51,524 bases of DNA from an uncultured Adlercreutzia sp. GTDB taxonomy: Bacteria > Actinomycetota > Coriobacteriia > Coriobacteriales > Eggerthellaceae. The notes beneath the pieces were generated by a model that did not search any database, was not told where the DNA came from, and was given only the letters and a program-made list of their open reading frames with translations. The translations under genes were made by a program, and so were the position numbers. Shown piece after piece: positions 35,690 through 44,338 of the stretch (its first letter is position 1; each line of letters opens with the position of its first letter). Location: assembly GCA_910585575.1 (NCBI GenBank), contig CAJUFS010000012.1:1-51524 (forward strand), given 5' to 3'.

Positions 35690-36880
35690 TTACCGCGGGA
35701 GCCCTCTTTGACTAGCAGGCGTCTGAAGCTCTGGGGCGAAGTTCCGATGGAACGCGCTTAGCTCATGCCGCAGTTCCATATGCCTCTCCAGCTCGCGAGC
35801 ATCCATCCGTCGCACCCGCTGGCCCGCTTCCCCAAGCGACTGGCATACGAGCTCTTGGAACTCGATCACATTCGCAAACTGACTCCAGGTGACAGAGCGC
35901 ATCTGGATATCGCACGCCGCCAGGGCATTGCGCTTGCGCGCATCAAGCACCTGGGCACGGGCGTCCGCATGAAAAGCCAATCCGTCGCACTCGATGACAA
36001 GGCGTCCATCGGCCAGAAGAAGATCCGCGGTCATACGGTCTCTACGAGCCAACGTTCTCGCCCCTCGGACAAATTCGATGGTTTCATTAAGGCGTATGTT
36101 CCTTACACCAAAGCCACCGCGCAACCGAGGCGCACAAAGTACGGCAGCCACTTCGGTTTCCATCACCGAAGCCGATTTCGCCAGCACCCTCGACGCCGCC
36201 ACGCGAGCCTTCTTGACCCCGTGGGCGCCATGCAACCGCTCTGCGAACAAACGCAATCGACCGGGGGAACACAACGGATGGCGCACCATCATCCCACGCT
36301 CCCCGTCAAGCGGATAGCAACCACAGAGCTCGAACCCAAGCGCAAGAAGCTCTCCATAGCTGAGCGTTTCAGCCATTTGGCAAAAGACTAATTCTGGAAG
36401 ACACACATACAGCCCCGAAGTCACTTTCGCAAGGAACGGCGCTGGAAAATCAACACTCCGATGATGGTATATCACTCCGGGTTTTCTCCTAAGTCCCGGC
36501 CGCCTTCGTCCAACCAGGTGAAGCACGGGCATCCCCTCTTGGCCCTCCGCCGCGCACCCCTCCCGATGCTCTCGAGGGAAAACGGCACCAGCTACCAGAG
36601 CAAGCGCAAACTCAACATCGCTTTTATCCATCAACGAAGTCCCCGCCGCACGCTCGCCCTCTTGATCGCATCGACGTCGAAGGTCCTGGCAAACCCGCTG
36701 CGCCGATCGCACGTCGTAAGCGGCATCGCGCAAGATTCCCGACGTTGACAGCACCCGAAAGGGCAGATCGCGCGTATCCGAGGGGTTGCGACTGTGAAAA
36801 CGCGCAAGCGACACGGGATGCCGAACGCTCCAAGAACGCCAGAAATCGAAAGCCGATCTGTAGCCCAGTACGATATCCAT
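35690..36880 (-). CDS. AbiEi/DUF559-like protein with a C-terminal PD-(D/E)XK nuclease-fold segment
   Basis: A 396-residue protein. The middle part (LVGRRRPGLRRKPGVIYHHR ... LPELVFCQMAETLSYGELLALGFELCGCY) recalls the AbiEi-like region found before DUF559 domains in actinobacteria. The C-terminal third has TADLLLADGRLVIECDGLAFHADARAQVLDARKRNALAACDIQMRSVTW, which fits the Vsr/DUF559 nuclease fold with Asp, a Glu-x-Asp pair and the following helix. The function is unknown; phage defence or DNA processing is inference. ATG 36880 lacks a good ribosome site, so the start is uncertain. It lies alone in AT-richer DNA between 13-bp inverted repeats, suggesting an acquired islet. Confidence 0.65.
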   Translation of the reverse strand: MDIVLGYRSAFDFWRSWSVRHPVSLARFHSRNPSDTRDLPFRVLSTSGILRDAAYDVRSAQRVCQDLRRRCDQEGERAAGTSLMDKSDVEFALALVAGAVFPREHREGCAAEGQEGMPVLHLVGRRRPGLRRKPGVIYHHRSVDFPAPFLAKVTSGLYVCLPELVFCQMAETLSYGELLALGFELCGCYPLDGERGMMVRHPLCSPGRLRLFAERLHGAHGVKKARVAASRVLAKSASVMETEVAAVLCAPRLRGGFGVRNIRLNETIEFVRGARTLARRDRMTADLLLADGRLVIECDGLAFHADARAQVLDARKRNALAACDIQMRSVTWSQFANVIEFQELVCQSLGEAGQRVRRMDARELERHMELRHELSAFHRNFAPELQTPASQRGLPR

Positions 36881-36975
36881 GGCGTCATAGTAACGCCACT
36901 CAAGAAGAAGCTGTTTCTTCGTAAACGAACCTGAGCGAAATAAAAGCTCCTTCCCCGAAATGGAACTATTTTTTT

Positions 36976-36988
36976 CGTTTTGTTAGCG
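36976..36988. repeat. Right arm of 13-bp inverted repeat flanking the DUF559-like gene
   Basis: CGTTTTGTTAGCG, the exact reverse complement of 35622-35634. Weaker similarity continues into the T-tract. A looser copy in direct orientation lies at about 35460-35482. Confidence 0.6.
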
Positions 36989-37268
36989 AAAAAGGGCCAT
37001 CAATTGCCCAGGAATCCCGAGGTATCGCAGTCTTGGATGTCCCGCAATAAAGGAAGCGACTTCCAGTCAATAAAACCCCTGATGAGGACAACGGCATATT
37101 TTTACGCACATTGATCTCCATTCGCAGAAAGAGCGGAGCACGTCCTGTCTGCAGAATACTGCTAACAAACCGCAAATTCTTTGCCGTAAACACCAGGAGA
37201 CCTTCGATTTCGAGAAAGCCGCCAAAAGGGCGGACGCGAGCGCAAAAATGCGCGTACAAGAGTGAGCA

Positions 37269-37301
37269 CAAAAAAGCCAGGCTGCGCGAAGCAGCCTGGC
37301 T
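37269..37301 (-). terminator. Rho-independent terminator of cydAB
   Basis: A perfect 11-bp stem (37275-37285 with 37291-37301), loop GCGAA, followed on the minus strand by TTTTTTG. It lies 28 bases past the cydB stop. Confidence 0.92.
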
Positions 37302-37328
37302 CGGGGTTGAAGCGGAGCGGCGCAGCGT

Positions 37329-38360
37329 TTAGTGCTGCAGGTCCTCCGGCTTTACGCGACCGCGGAAGGTGCGGTAGATGATGACGTGGTAGGCCAGCAC
37401 CAGCGGCAAGCCGATGCAGGTGATGATGGTCATGCACGTCAACGACAGCTCGGACGAGGCGGCGTTGAAGATGGTGATAGCCGGACCGACGGAATCGGCC
37501 GTGGCGTTTACCAGCGTGGGGAACATCGAGCAAGCCAAAAGCGCCACCAAGGCAATCATGGCCGCCGACTGGGCCAGGAACGCCTTGAGGTCGTCGCCCT
37601 GCATCTTGCCCACCAGCATAGAAGCACCGAGGCCCACCACAACCAGCGCGGCGAACAGCCAGCGCAGGACGCCCAAAGCCGGGTCCATCTCGGTGCCGAC
37701 GAGCCCCAGGGCGAAGACGGACACCACGACGAACAGCACGAGGGCCACCACCTGCAGCGGGAAGCGCAGCGCAGCGGCGCGCGCCTGCAGCTCGGAGGGA
37801 AGCGGTGCTTTCAAGGCGGCCCAGCAGGCACCGGCGGCCAGGAACATCACCAAACCCAGCAAGCCCGTGAGCAGGGTGAAGGGCGTGACAAGGCCCAGCA
37901 GCGGCACGCCGGCGTAGTCGCCGATGGCGTCCATGGGAATGCCAGCGAAGATGTTGCCCACGGCCACGCCGAGCAGCAGTGCCGGCAGCAGCGAGCCCAC
38001 AAAGAAGCACACGTCCCACAGCTTGCGCCAGGTAGGATCGGCCGCACCGAACTCGAAGGAGACGGCACGCACGATAAGGCCGAACAGCACCAGCATAACG
38101 GCCAGATAGAACCCGGAGAACGTCGTGGCATAGGCGTTGGGGAACGCCGCGAAGAGCGCGCCGCCCGCCGTAAGGAGCCACACCTCGTTGCCGTCCCATA
38201 CCGGCCCGATGGCGCGACGCAGAATAGCCCGTTCCTCGTCGTTCTTGGCAATGAACGGCGACAGCACGCCGATGCCCAAGTCAAAGCCGTCCAACACGAA
38301 ATAGCCGGCGATGAGCACGAAGATGAGGAAGAACCACAGAACACTTAAGAACTCGAACAT
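37329..38360 (-). CDS. cydB: Cytochrome bd oxidase subunit II
   Basis: A 343-residue membrane protein. The start MFEFLSVLWFFLIFVLIAGYFVLDGFDLGIGVLSPF is the CydB signature, followed by IGPVWDGNEVWLLTAGGALFAAFP. About eight membrane helices are visible. With CydA it forms a quinol oxidase of high oxygen affinity. In an anaerobe it most likely removes traces of O2 rather than supporting aerobic growth. It starts 2 bases after the cydA stop and ends at a strong terminator. No cydC/cydD or cydX-like gene was seen next to it. Confidence 0.96.
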   Translation of the reverse strand: MFEFLSVLWFFLIFVLIAGYFVLDGFDLGIGVLSPFIAKNDEERAILRRAIGPVWDGNEVWLLTAGGALFAAFPNAYATTFSGFYLAVMLVLFGLIVRAVSFEFGAADPTWRKLWDVCFFVGSLLPALLLGVAVGNIFAGIPMDAIGDYAGVPLLGLVTPFTLLTGLLGLVMFLAAGACWAALKAPLPSELQARAAALRFPLQVVALVLFVVVSVFALGLVGTEMDPALGVLRWLFAALVVVGLGASMLVGKMQGDDLKAFLAQSAAMIALVALLACSMFPTLVNATADSVGPAITIFNAASSELSLTCMTIITCIGLPLVLAYHVIIYRTFRGRVKPEDLQH

Positions 38361-38362
38361 GG

Positions 38363-39844
38363 CTACTCGCCTCCCTTCGCAGCAGCGTCTTCCGCCACGA
38401 TCACGACATCCTCGACCACAACCTCGTCGTCAACATCGCTGCCCAATTGACGATCGAGCGCACCGGTGCCCTCGACCACCGGGCCCTCCTTGATGAAGCG
38501 CCCGATGACGCGGGCCCAGCCAATGAGCAGGACCAGGTACACCACGACGAACAGCGCCAGCGTCACCCACAGCTCGGGCGCCGACACCGACATGGAAATG
38601 CCATCGACAGTGAGCAGTGAGACGCCGTCGGGGCCGGACACGGAGGGATAGACCACCCAGGGCTGGCGCCCCACCTCAGCGGTAATCCAACCGGTTTGGA
38701 TGGCGATGAACGGCCAGATAGGCGACAGCACCGCCAACCACTGCAGCCAGCGCATCTGGCGAATACGGCCGCCCTTGAAGGTGAAGATGAGCACCAGAAT
38801 GGACGTGATCATGATGAGGCCGTACATGGCCACCATGATGTGGTAGCTCTGGAACACCAGGCCCACGGGCAGGTCCTCCACCACCATGTCGCTGTACTCC
38901 TCCGTCTGAGCCAGGTCGTTCAGGCCCGGATACTCGGTGTCGAAGGTGCCGGTGGCCAGGAAGCTGGTGCCGCCGGGAATGGCGAACGGAGCGATAACCT
39001 GCTGGTTCTCCTCATCCACGATGCCGATGGCGTACAGCGGAGGCGCCTCGGTCTCGTACTGGCCCTCCATCATGGCCAGCTTCGTGGGCTGCTCCTCCCA
39101 CACCACCACAGCGGAGGCATGGGCGAAGACGATCATGGCGCAGGAAGTGACAATGCCTACCACCGCGGCAATGCGCATGGTCTTCATGGCGAAGTCGCTG
39201 TGGCGATGCTTGAGCATGTACCAGCCAGCCACAGCCATGGCCACAAAAGCGCCCATGATGAGCAGCGCGTCAACCGTGTGGGTGTAGCGTGCGAAGATGG
39301 ACGGATTGAAGGCGGCAGACCAGAAATCGGTGATGACCGCCTCGTTGCCCGCGGCGTTCAGCTCACCGCCCGCCGGCGTCTGCATCCAGGAGTTGGCAAT
39401 GAGAATCCACAGGGCGGACAGGCAGGAACCGAACCAGACGAACCACGCCGAAACCATGTAGAACTTCGGCGAGACGCGCTTGCGGCCGAACAGCAGCACG
39501 CCCAAGAACACCGACTCCAGGAAGAAGGCGAACAGGGCCTCAGCCGCCAAGGGAGCACCAAAGATGTCACCCACGAACCGGGAATAATTCGCCCAGTTGG
39601 TGCCGAAGGAGAACTCCATGGTGATACCTGTGGCGACACCGATGGCGAAGGTAGCCGTGAACACCTTCACCCAGAACTTCGTCGCCGCCGCATCTTCTTC
39701 CTTGCGTGAGCGGTAATAGCGGGTCTCGTTGATGGCCAAAATCAGGCCGAGTCCAATTGACAGGGGCACGAACAAGAAATGATAGGCCACCGTCAGCGCA
39801 AACTGAATGCGCGACAACAGGGCCACATCAGCGAAAGCCTCCAT
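38363..39844 (-). CDS. cydA: Cytochrome bd oxidase subunit I
   Basis: A 493-residue membrane protein started at ATG 39844 after AGAGGGGG. It opens with LLSRIQFALTVAYHFLFVPLSIGLG, which includes the conserved haem b595 His. It continues with FGTNWANYSRFVGDIFGAPLAAEALFAFFLESVFLGVLLFG (Glu ligands) and later MVAMYGLIMI and GWITAEVGRQPWVVY. The Q-loop is of the short type. It oxidises menaquinol or ubiquinol and reduces O2 to water. The upstream gap of 134 bases carries a dyad, and the gene before it is a large ATPase/BTAD regulator on the same strand. Confidence 0.96.
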   Translation of the reverse strand: MEAFADVALLSRIQFALTVAYHFLFVPLSIGLGLILAINETRYYRSRKEEDAAATKFWVKVFTATFAIGVATGITMEFSFGTNWANYSRFVGDIFGAPLAAEALFAFFLESVFLGVLLFGRKRVSPKFYMVSAWFVWFGSCLSALWILIANSWMQTPAGGELNAAGNEAVITDFWSAAFNPSIFARYTHTVDALLIMGAFVAMAVAGWYMLKHRHSDFAMKTMRIAAVVGIVTSCAMIVFAHASAVVVWEEQPTKLAMMEGQYETEAPPLYAIGIVDEENQQVIAPFAIPGGTSFLATGTFDTEYPGLNDLAQTEEYSDMVVEDLPVGLVFQSYHIMVAMYGLIMITSILVLIFTFKGGRIRQMRWLQWLAVLSPIWPFIAIQTGWITAEVGRQPWVVYPSVSGPDGVSLLTVDGISMSVSAPELWVTLALFVVVYLVLLIGWARVIGRFIKEGPVVEGTGALDRQLGSDVDDEVVVEDVVIVAEDAAAKGGE

Positions 39845-39901
39845 TGCACACCCCCTCTCTGATTGGCGCGGCACCCCGCGGGCACCGCAAGCGATTGAGC
39901 C

Positions 39902-39933
39902 GACCAATGAGCCATTTATGAGGCAAATTGGTC
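39902..39933. promoter_or_regulatory. Operator-like dyad upstream of cydA
   Basis: GACCAATGAGCC (39902-39913) and GGCAAATTGGTC (39922-39933) pair with two mismatches around eight bases. It lies 58-89 bases before the cydA start. Confidence 0.5.
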
Positions 39934-39978
39934 AACGTCCATCATATACGAGGATGCCCTCCCCTCGCGTGTCAAGTT

Positions 39979-42729
39979 TCAAACGTTTAGCGGCGCACGT
40001 TGGATCAAGGAAGGATCCTCTTCCAGCAGCGCTTGGTAGAGCACCAAAAGCTGCGTCGAGGGATCGAGGCCGAGCGCTTCGGACAGATAGGTGCGGCAGG
40101 TGAAGAACGTGTCCAGCGCTGCCGTCCGTTGACCCGCGGCCATCTGCGCCTCCATGAGCGCCGCGCAGGAGTCCTCGCGCGTCTCGTCGCGGGCAAGGGC
40201 CTCGCGGGCGAACCATAGGGCCCCCTGGGGCTCCCCCTGGACGCGAAGGCGACGCGACGCGGCAATGAGGCTGTCGACCATCTCGATGTTCAAGCGATCG
40301 CGCACCGCGCACAGGGTCTCGTTCTCCTGCTCCACGGGCAGAAGCTCACCGGCAAAGGGCCCGGTCACTTTCTCGTAGAGCGTCTCCCATCCCAGGGCCG
40401 CGGGCGCATCGCCGAACAGCAGGCTGCGCGTTATCTCCTCGAACTCCATCACATCGGTGGCGAACAGAGCCGGATCGAGGCGGCACCCGTAGCGATCGCG
40501 CACCAGGTAGGGGCAACGGCCCTCAACGGAAAGCACCGAGGCCAAATCACTCCACAGACGGTAGAAATTCTTAGCGGCCGAGGAGGGCTGCGAGGAGGGC
40601 CAGAGCATCGTCGTCAGTGCCTCGCGCGTAAGGTCGCGGCCACGATTGAGCGCCAGCAGGGCAAGAAGAAGGCGAAGCTTGCGACGACCAAAGAGGGACG
40701 GAGGCAGCAACCGGTCGCCCAGGCGCACCTCGAGCGCGCCGAAGAGCCGTATCGAGAGCAAGGGCGCCTCGAGGGACTTCGACGCGTTCTCTCGCCAGCT
40801 CTCGTGCACTGTCTGCGCAGCCCGGTTGCGCAAGGGCCCCACGGTGCCCAAGGGTTTGCGCGGCTGGCGGCGCTGACGCATGGCCCGATAGTCTTCCCGG
40901 GCGCGAGCCACCTCGATCTGGGCGCGCCGCAGAGCCGCCACCACCTCGGGCACGAGGGCCGCGGTGCGCCGCGCCTCCAGAAACGCGTCCAAGCGCTCCA
41001 GGGCCTCGGCGGCCGCAAGCGAGCCGAAGCCCAGGGGCATCCCCCACGCCACCCGCTCTTCCAGGGAGGCGCTGACGAAGTCGAGCAGGATATCGAGACG
41101 CGCATTGTCCTCAAGGGATAGAGCAGGGCCCGCGGCTTCCTCCCGGATCGCCAGGGCCTCGAGCACCCAAGAAGCCGCCAGCAGCCACGGCTCCGCTTCT
41201 TCGCCCGTGGCCAGCAAGGGAGGCGAGACGCGCTCCCAAGCTCGGCACCACTGGGCCAGGGCCTCATCGAAGCGATCGGCCGCCAAAGAAGTGCGCGCCA
41301 ACACGTCGAGCGCGGCACTCTGCGCCCTTCGCGCTGAAAGCAGACCCGTCTCGGCAGGCACCACGGACTCCTCGGCGGGAGCCCCCGTTTCAAGCGGTTC
41401 TCCCGACTCCCCATCGGCAGCGACCGCTCTTTCGCTCTCGACAGGCGACCGCTCTTCGCCCCAGGCGCGCAGAGCCGCTGCCATGCGACGCGCTACGGTG
41501 GCATTGCCCTGAAGGCGGCAGGCCAGAATGGCCGTCATGCGCGCCCGATCATCCACCTCGTCTACGGCGAGCACCTTTTTTGCGTAGTCAAGGGAGCGCC
41601 GCGCGTCCTTCACCTGAGCCGAAGCCCAGGCCATAAGCGCATTGGCCGTCGGACGGTCCTCGATGCGCATGCGGGCCACCAGCTCGAAGGCATCGCAGAA
41701 TTCCGCGGCCGCCCGACCCCACAGCGCGCTCCAACCCCGGCTCACGAGCCAGGGGGCCACCCGCTCGCGCCCATCGCACCGAGCCACCAAACTCACTGCG
41801 CGCCGAGCATCCCCCTGCGCGATCAGCTGGTCGGCCACCTGCTCCACCAGCACCCCGCGCGATAGGCCCTGAGCCGCCCGGGCCAGATCGTCCAACGCGC
41901 CCTCGTAGGCCTTCGCCAGGTTCTCTATGGGCACATCGAGGGCAGCGAAGGCGCCCCTCCCCTCGTCGATGCCGAGAAAGGGATACCGTGCGCCAAGAAA
42001 CGCCCAAGCCTCGACCGCGCGTTCTTCCCCTACAAACGAAGCGACTTGCTGCCCAGTGCCCCGCTGAAGAGCGAGAAGCAGCCAGAGGACAAAGGCGAGA
42101 TCCGAGGGCAGCTCTTCGTGTCGGCACCCTTCGAGAACGACATCAACGCCGTCGGTGCCCCATTGCACGCAGGGCGTTTGCTCGTCAGCGGTAAAAGGGG
42201 CGCGCCGTCCCGTTGGCTCGCCCTTATCGTTGCGGGCCGCCTCCTCGTCGCTGAGCGCCAAGTCGGCTCCGTCGAGCACCAGCCTGTCGCGCTGCAGAGA
42301 TGCGAGTCCGTCGCGCGAGGGCGTGGTGGTGACGATCACCTCGCACCCGTGCTCGATAAGGCGATCGATCACGGCCGAGAACCGCTCGGCACGCTCGTCG
42401 AGCAACAGCGGCAGATCCTCGAAAACCACCAGCGCACAGTGCTCGTCGACCGCAAGGAGGGCCTCGGCAAACGATCCCTCGTCCACATCGCGCAAAAAGC
42501 ACGGCGACTGGCCATTGACCCAAAAGACATGGGAGAAGCCGAAAACCACCTCGGCGTACTCATAGGCAAGCATCGTTTTGCCATAGCCCGTCGGCGCAAC
42601 CAAAAAGCGCGGGACCTCTCTATCGCGTAGCAGCTGAGCCACCAAGGCCCCGCGGCTTTGATGGCGGCGGGGCACCACCGCCGATGGCCTATGGCCCTTG
42701 CAGGCAGCCTGCTGGACAAACGTCGTCAT
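39979..42729 (-). CDS. Large ATPase-type transcriptional regulator with C-terminal BTAD (SARP-like) domain
   Basis: A 916-residue protein. The N-terminal STAND/MalT-like NTPase has Walker A APTGYGKT (45-52) and Walker B VVFEDL (101-106). A long helical, TPR-like middle region follows. From about residue 660 it has an OmpR-like winged helix (IRLFGALEVRLGDRLLPPSLFGRRKLRLLLALLAL) joined to a bacterial transcriptional activator domain to the end. This is the reverse of MalT, which has a LuxR-type C-terminus. Such proteins sense a ligand through ATPase switching and activate nearby genes. Only cydAB lies directly downstream, 134 bases away, so control of cydAB is the best inference. Confidence 0.88.
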   Translation of the reverse strand: MTTFVQQAACKGHRPSAVVPRRHQSRGALVAQLLRDREVPRFLVAPTGYGKTMLAYEYAEVVFGFSHVFWVNGQSPCFLRDVDEGSFAEALLAVDEHCALVVFEDLPLLLDERAERFSAVIDRLIEHGCEVIVTTTPSRDGLASLQRDRLVLDGADLALSDEEAARNDKGEPTGRRAPFTADEQTPCVQWGTDGVDVVLEGCRHEELPSDLAFVLWLLLALQRGTGQQVASFVGEERAVEAWAFLGARYPFLGIDEGRGAFAALDVPIENLAKAYEGALDDLARAAQGLSRGVLVEQVADQLIAQGDARRAVSLVARCDGRERVAPWLVSRGWSALWGRAAAEFCDAFELVARMRIEDRPTANALMAWASAQVKDARRSLDYAKKVLAVDEVDDRARMTAILACRLQGNATVARRMAAALRAWGEERSPVESERAVAADGESGEPLETGAPAEESVVPAETGLLSARRAQSAALDVLARTSLAADRFDEALAQWCRAWERVSPPLLATGEEAEPWLLAASWVLEALAIREEAAGPALSLEDNARLDILLDFVSASLEERVAWGMPLGFGSLAAAEALERLDAFLEARRTAALVPEVVAALRRAQIEVARAREDYRAMRQRRQPRKPLGTVGPLRNRAAQTVHESWRENASKSLEAPLLSIRLFGALEVRLGDRLLPPSLFGRRKLRLLLALLALNRGRDLTREALTTMLWPSSQPSSAAKNFYRLWSDLASVLSVEGRCPYLVRDRYGCRLDPALFATDVMEFEEITRSLLFGDAPAALGWETLYEKVTGPFAGELLPVEQENETLCAVRDRLNIEMVDSLIAASRRLRVQGEPQGALWFAREALARDETREDSCAALMEAQMAAGQRTAALDTFFTCRTYLSEALGLDPSTQLLVLYQALLEEDPSLIQRAPLNV

Positions 42730-43105
42730 GGCGGACTCCTCTCTTTCCTGGACAGGGCATCACACCATAGAGGGGCTCCGCGTCAAGCGCAAGCTGTCGG
42801 CAGCGATCCGCGCCCTCGCCGCTGTATCTTCAGGAAGAAGACAGGGCCTCAAGCGCCGAGCACAGCAAAAGCAACAGGTATTGGCCGGCAACGCCGTAGG
42901 CTACTGCAGCTATCCTGGCCCCTCCCCCAAGGCGCCTCCGAAGCCATCGACAGGTCGCGCACACGATCGGGCAGGGAAACCAACAGGCTCTTTTCCGTCA
43001 CTTACCGCGAAGGCACGACGGAGCGAAGGCGGTTTTCCTACGAACCACAAAAAAAGCGAGGCCGAAGCCTCGCTTACAAGAGCATCCGAGAAGCCCAAGC
43101 GATCG
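42730..43105. other. 376-base gap upstream of the BTAD regulator
   Basis: It contains the regulator's leader with an AGGAG-type ribosome site, TTGACG near 42782 on the minus strand without a clear -10, and the rsfS terminator at its right end. No gene was recognised. Confidence 0.5.
43048..43075 (-). terminator. Rho-independent terminator of the obg-rsfS operon
   Basis: A 9-bp stem AAGCGAGGC/GCCTCGCTT with loop CGAA is followed on the minus strand by a run of T. It lies 31 bases past the rsfS stop. Confidence 0.9.
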
Positions 43106-43579
43106 CTAGGCCTCAGAGGCTGCGGCGGCGTCGGCCATGATCTGAGCCTCGCGGGACAGCAGCTTGGCAATACGCTCGGAGTACTGGAGATCCTTCAGGC
43201 CCGCCTCGGCTTCCAAGTCGACCACGGGGGCATCGTTCCACAGAGCCTCGAGGCGATAGTACTCGCGCGTCTCAGGCTGGAACACATGGACCACGATATT
43301 GCCGTAATCGAGCAGCGACCACGATCCGTCGGGGGACATCTCGCGATGGGTGGGCTTGATGCCCGCATCTTCCCGCAGCTTGTCCTCAATTTCGTCGATA
43401 ATGGCATCCACCTGGCGACTGTTGGCGGCAGTGGCAATAATGAAATAGTCGGTCACGCCGATGAGCTCGCGCACTTCCTGCACTACCACATCGGTGGCCT
43501 TTTTCTCGTCGGCCGCCTGAGCGGCAATCAGAGCGCAGCGGCGCGAAAAAGCCGCCTGCTCGGCAACGGCATCGGTCAT
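43106..43579 (-). CDS. rsfS: Ribosomal silencing factor RsfS
   Basis: A 157-residue protein of the RsfS/Iojap family: ATDVVVQEVRELIGVTDYFIIATAANSRQVDAIIDEIEDKL, then SWSLLDYGNIVVHVFQPETREYYRLEALWNDAP. RsfS binds ribosomal protein L14 and blocks subunit joining when nutrients are short. The C-terminal 30 or so residues after the Iojap core are an extra Ala/Glu-rich helix. It is the last gene of the obg-proB-proA-nadD-yqeK-rsfS run; nadD-yqeK-rsfS is a classic Gram-positive order. ATG 43579 follows GGGAGG. Confidence 0.95.
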   Translation of the reverse strand: MTDAVAEQAAFSRRCALIAAQAADEKKATDVVVQEVRELIGVTDYFIIATAANSRQVDAIIDEIEDKLREDAGIKPTHREMSPDGSWSLLDYGNIVVHVFQPETREYYRLEALWNDAPVVDLEAEAGLKDLQYSERIAKLLSREAQIMADAAAASEA

Positions 43580-43695
43580 AGCTTCCTCCCTTTCAGGGTA
43601 ACGTCATTGTTTGGCACCACCATAGCACAACCCGCAGGCCCTTCCCCCTTTCTCCGCAATCCGTCGGGAAACGGGAAGGCAGCGCCCCACGAAGG

Positions 43696-44337
43696 CTACG
43701 GACGGCCGTAGGGCATATAGTCGGCCCCTTGAGCCGCCGTGAAGGGCTCCTGCTCGGGCATATAGGCATTCCAGATATCCACGGTCTTGGAATACATGGG
43801 ATGCCTCCGCTCCAAGATGAGCTCGACCCAATAGGCGTACACCTCCACGAACAACTCTCGCAGTGTGAGCGTACCGATGGCTTTGCGCAGCTGAACCACG
43901 CGCTTGCCCTTGCGTCCCGGCTCCAGGGCATCGGCTATGTAGAGCACCATGTCGAGATCGGTCATATCGGGCGCCGCCAGGGTGTGGCGATCGATGGCCT
44001 GGAGCACTTCCGGGGAGAGACAGGGGAAATCACGGCCCAGTGCCACCGCAGCCGTCATGCCGTGAAGCACGCGGGGAATGGCCCGCAGCTCTGCATCGAG
44101 CTCCATGCCCAGCTCGTCGGCACGGGCAAGGATCCCCGGATCGTCGTAGCCCTTGTCCCAATCGTGGAGCAAGCCGGCAATGCGCGCCTCATCGGCGTCG
44201 ACGTCGTACACGCGCGCCAGCTCTTCCGCCGTCTTCGATACCCCAAGGCTATGGGCGAAGCGACGCGGGCCGACGCGATCTTGCAGCTCGTCACGGCGCG
44301 CCGCGAAAAAGGCGTCGCTATGGGACTCGTTGGTCAT
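43696..44337 (-). CDS. yqeK: HD-domain hydrolase YqeK, bis(5'-nucleosyl)-tetraphosphatase type
   Basis: A 213-residue HD-superfamily protein: RFAHSLGVSKTAEELARVYDVDADEARIAGLLHDWDKGY gives the first His and the HD pair, followed by LHGMTAAVALGRDF and MVLYIADALEPGRK. YqeK proteins cleave Ap4A symmetrically. ATG 44337 is chosen, one base after the nadD stop with AGGAAG upstream; a longer frame starts inside nadD. The tail beyond the HD fold (ELILERRHPMYSKTVDIWNAYMPEQ) is typical. It is co-transcribed with nadD and rsfS. Confidence 0.93.
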   Translation of the reverse strand: MTNESHSDAFFAARRDELQDRVGPRRFAHSLGVSKTAEELARVYDVDADEARIAGLLHDWDKGYDDPGILARADELGMELDAELRAIPRVLHGMTAAVALGRDFPCLSPEVLQAIDRHTLAAPDMTDLDMVLYIADALEPGRKGKRVVQLRKAIGTLTLRELFVEVYAYWVELILERRHPMYSKTVDIWNAYMPEQEPFTAAQGADYMPYGRP

Positions 44338-44338
44338 C

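Larger units (their letters stand above)
36881..37328. other. 448-base AT-richer gap upstream of the DUF559-like gene
   Basis: The only structures seen are a poly-T tract with the right arm of the inverted repeat (36970-36988) and the cydB terminator at its right end. A 101-codon minus-strand frame (36966-37271) runs through the terminator and has no ribosome site. Confidence 0.55.

Noticed and set aside
34817-35761. 314-codon plus-strand frame across the thioesterase and the AT-richer gap
   Set aside because: Its first part is antisense to the thioesterase gene. The rest has no family resemblance and no ribosome site.
36966-37271. 101-codon minus-strand frame upstream of the DUF559-like gene
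   Set aside because: It begins within the cydB terminator region, lacks a ribosome site and shows no motif.
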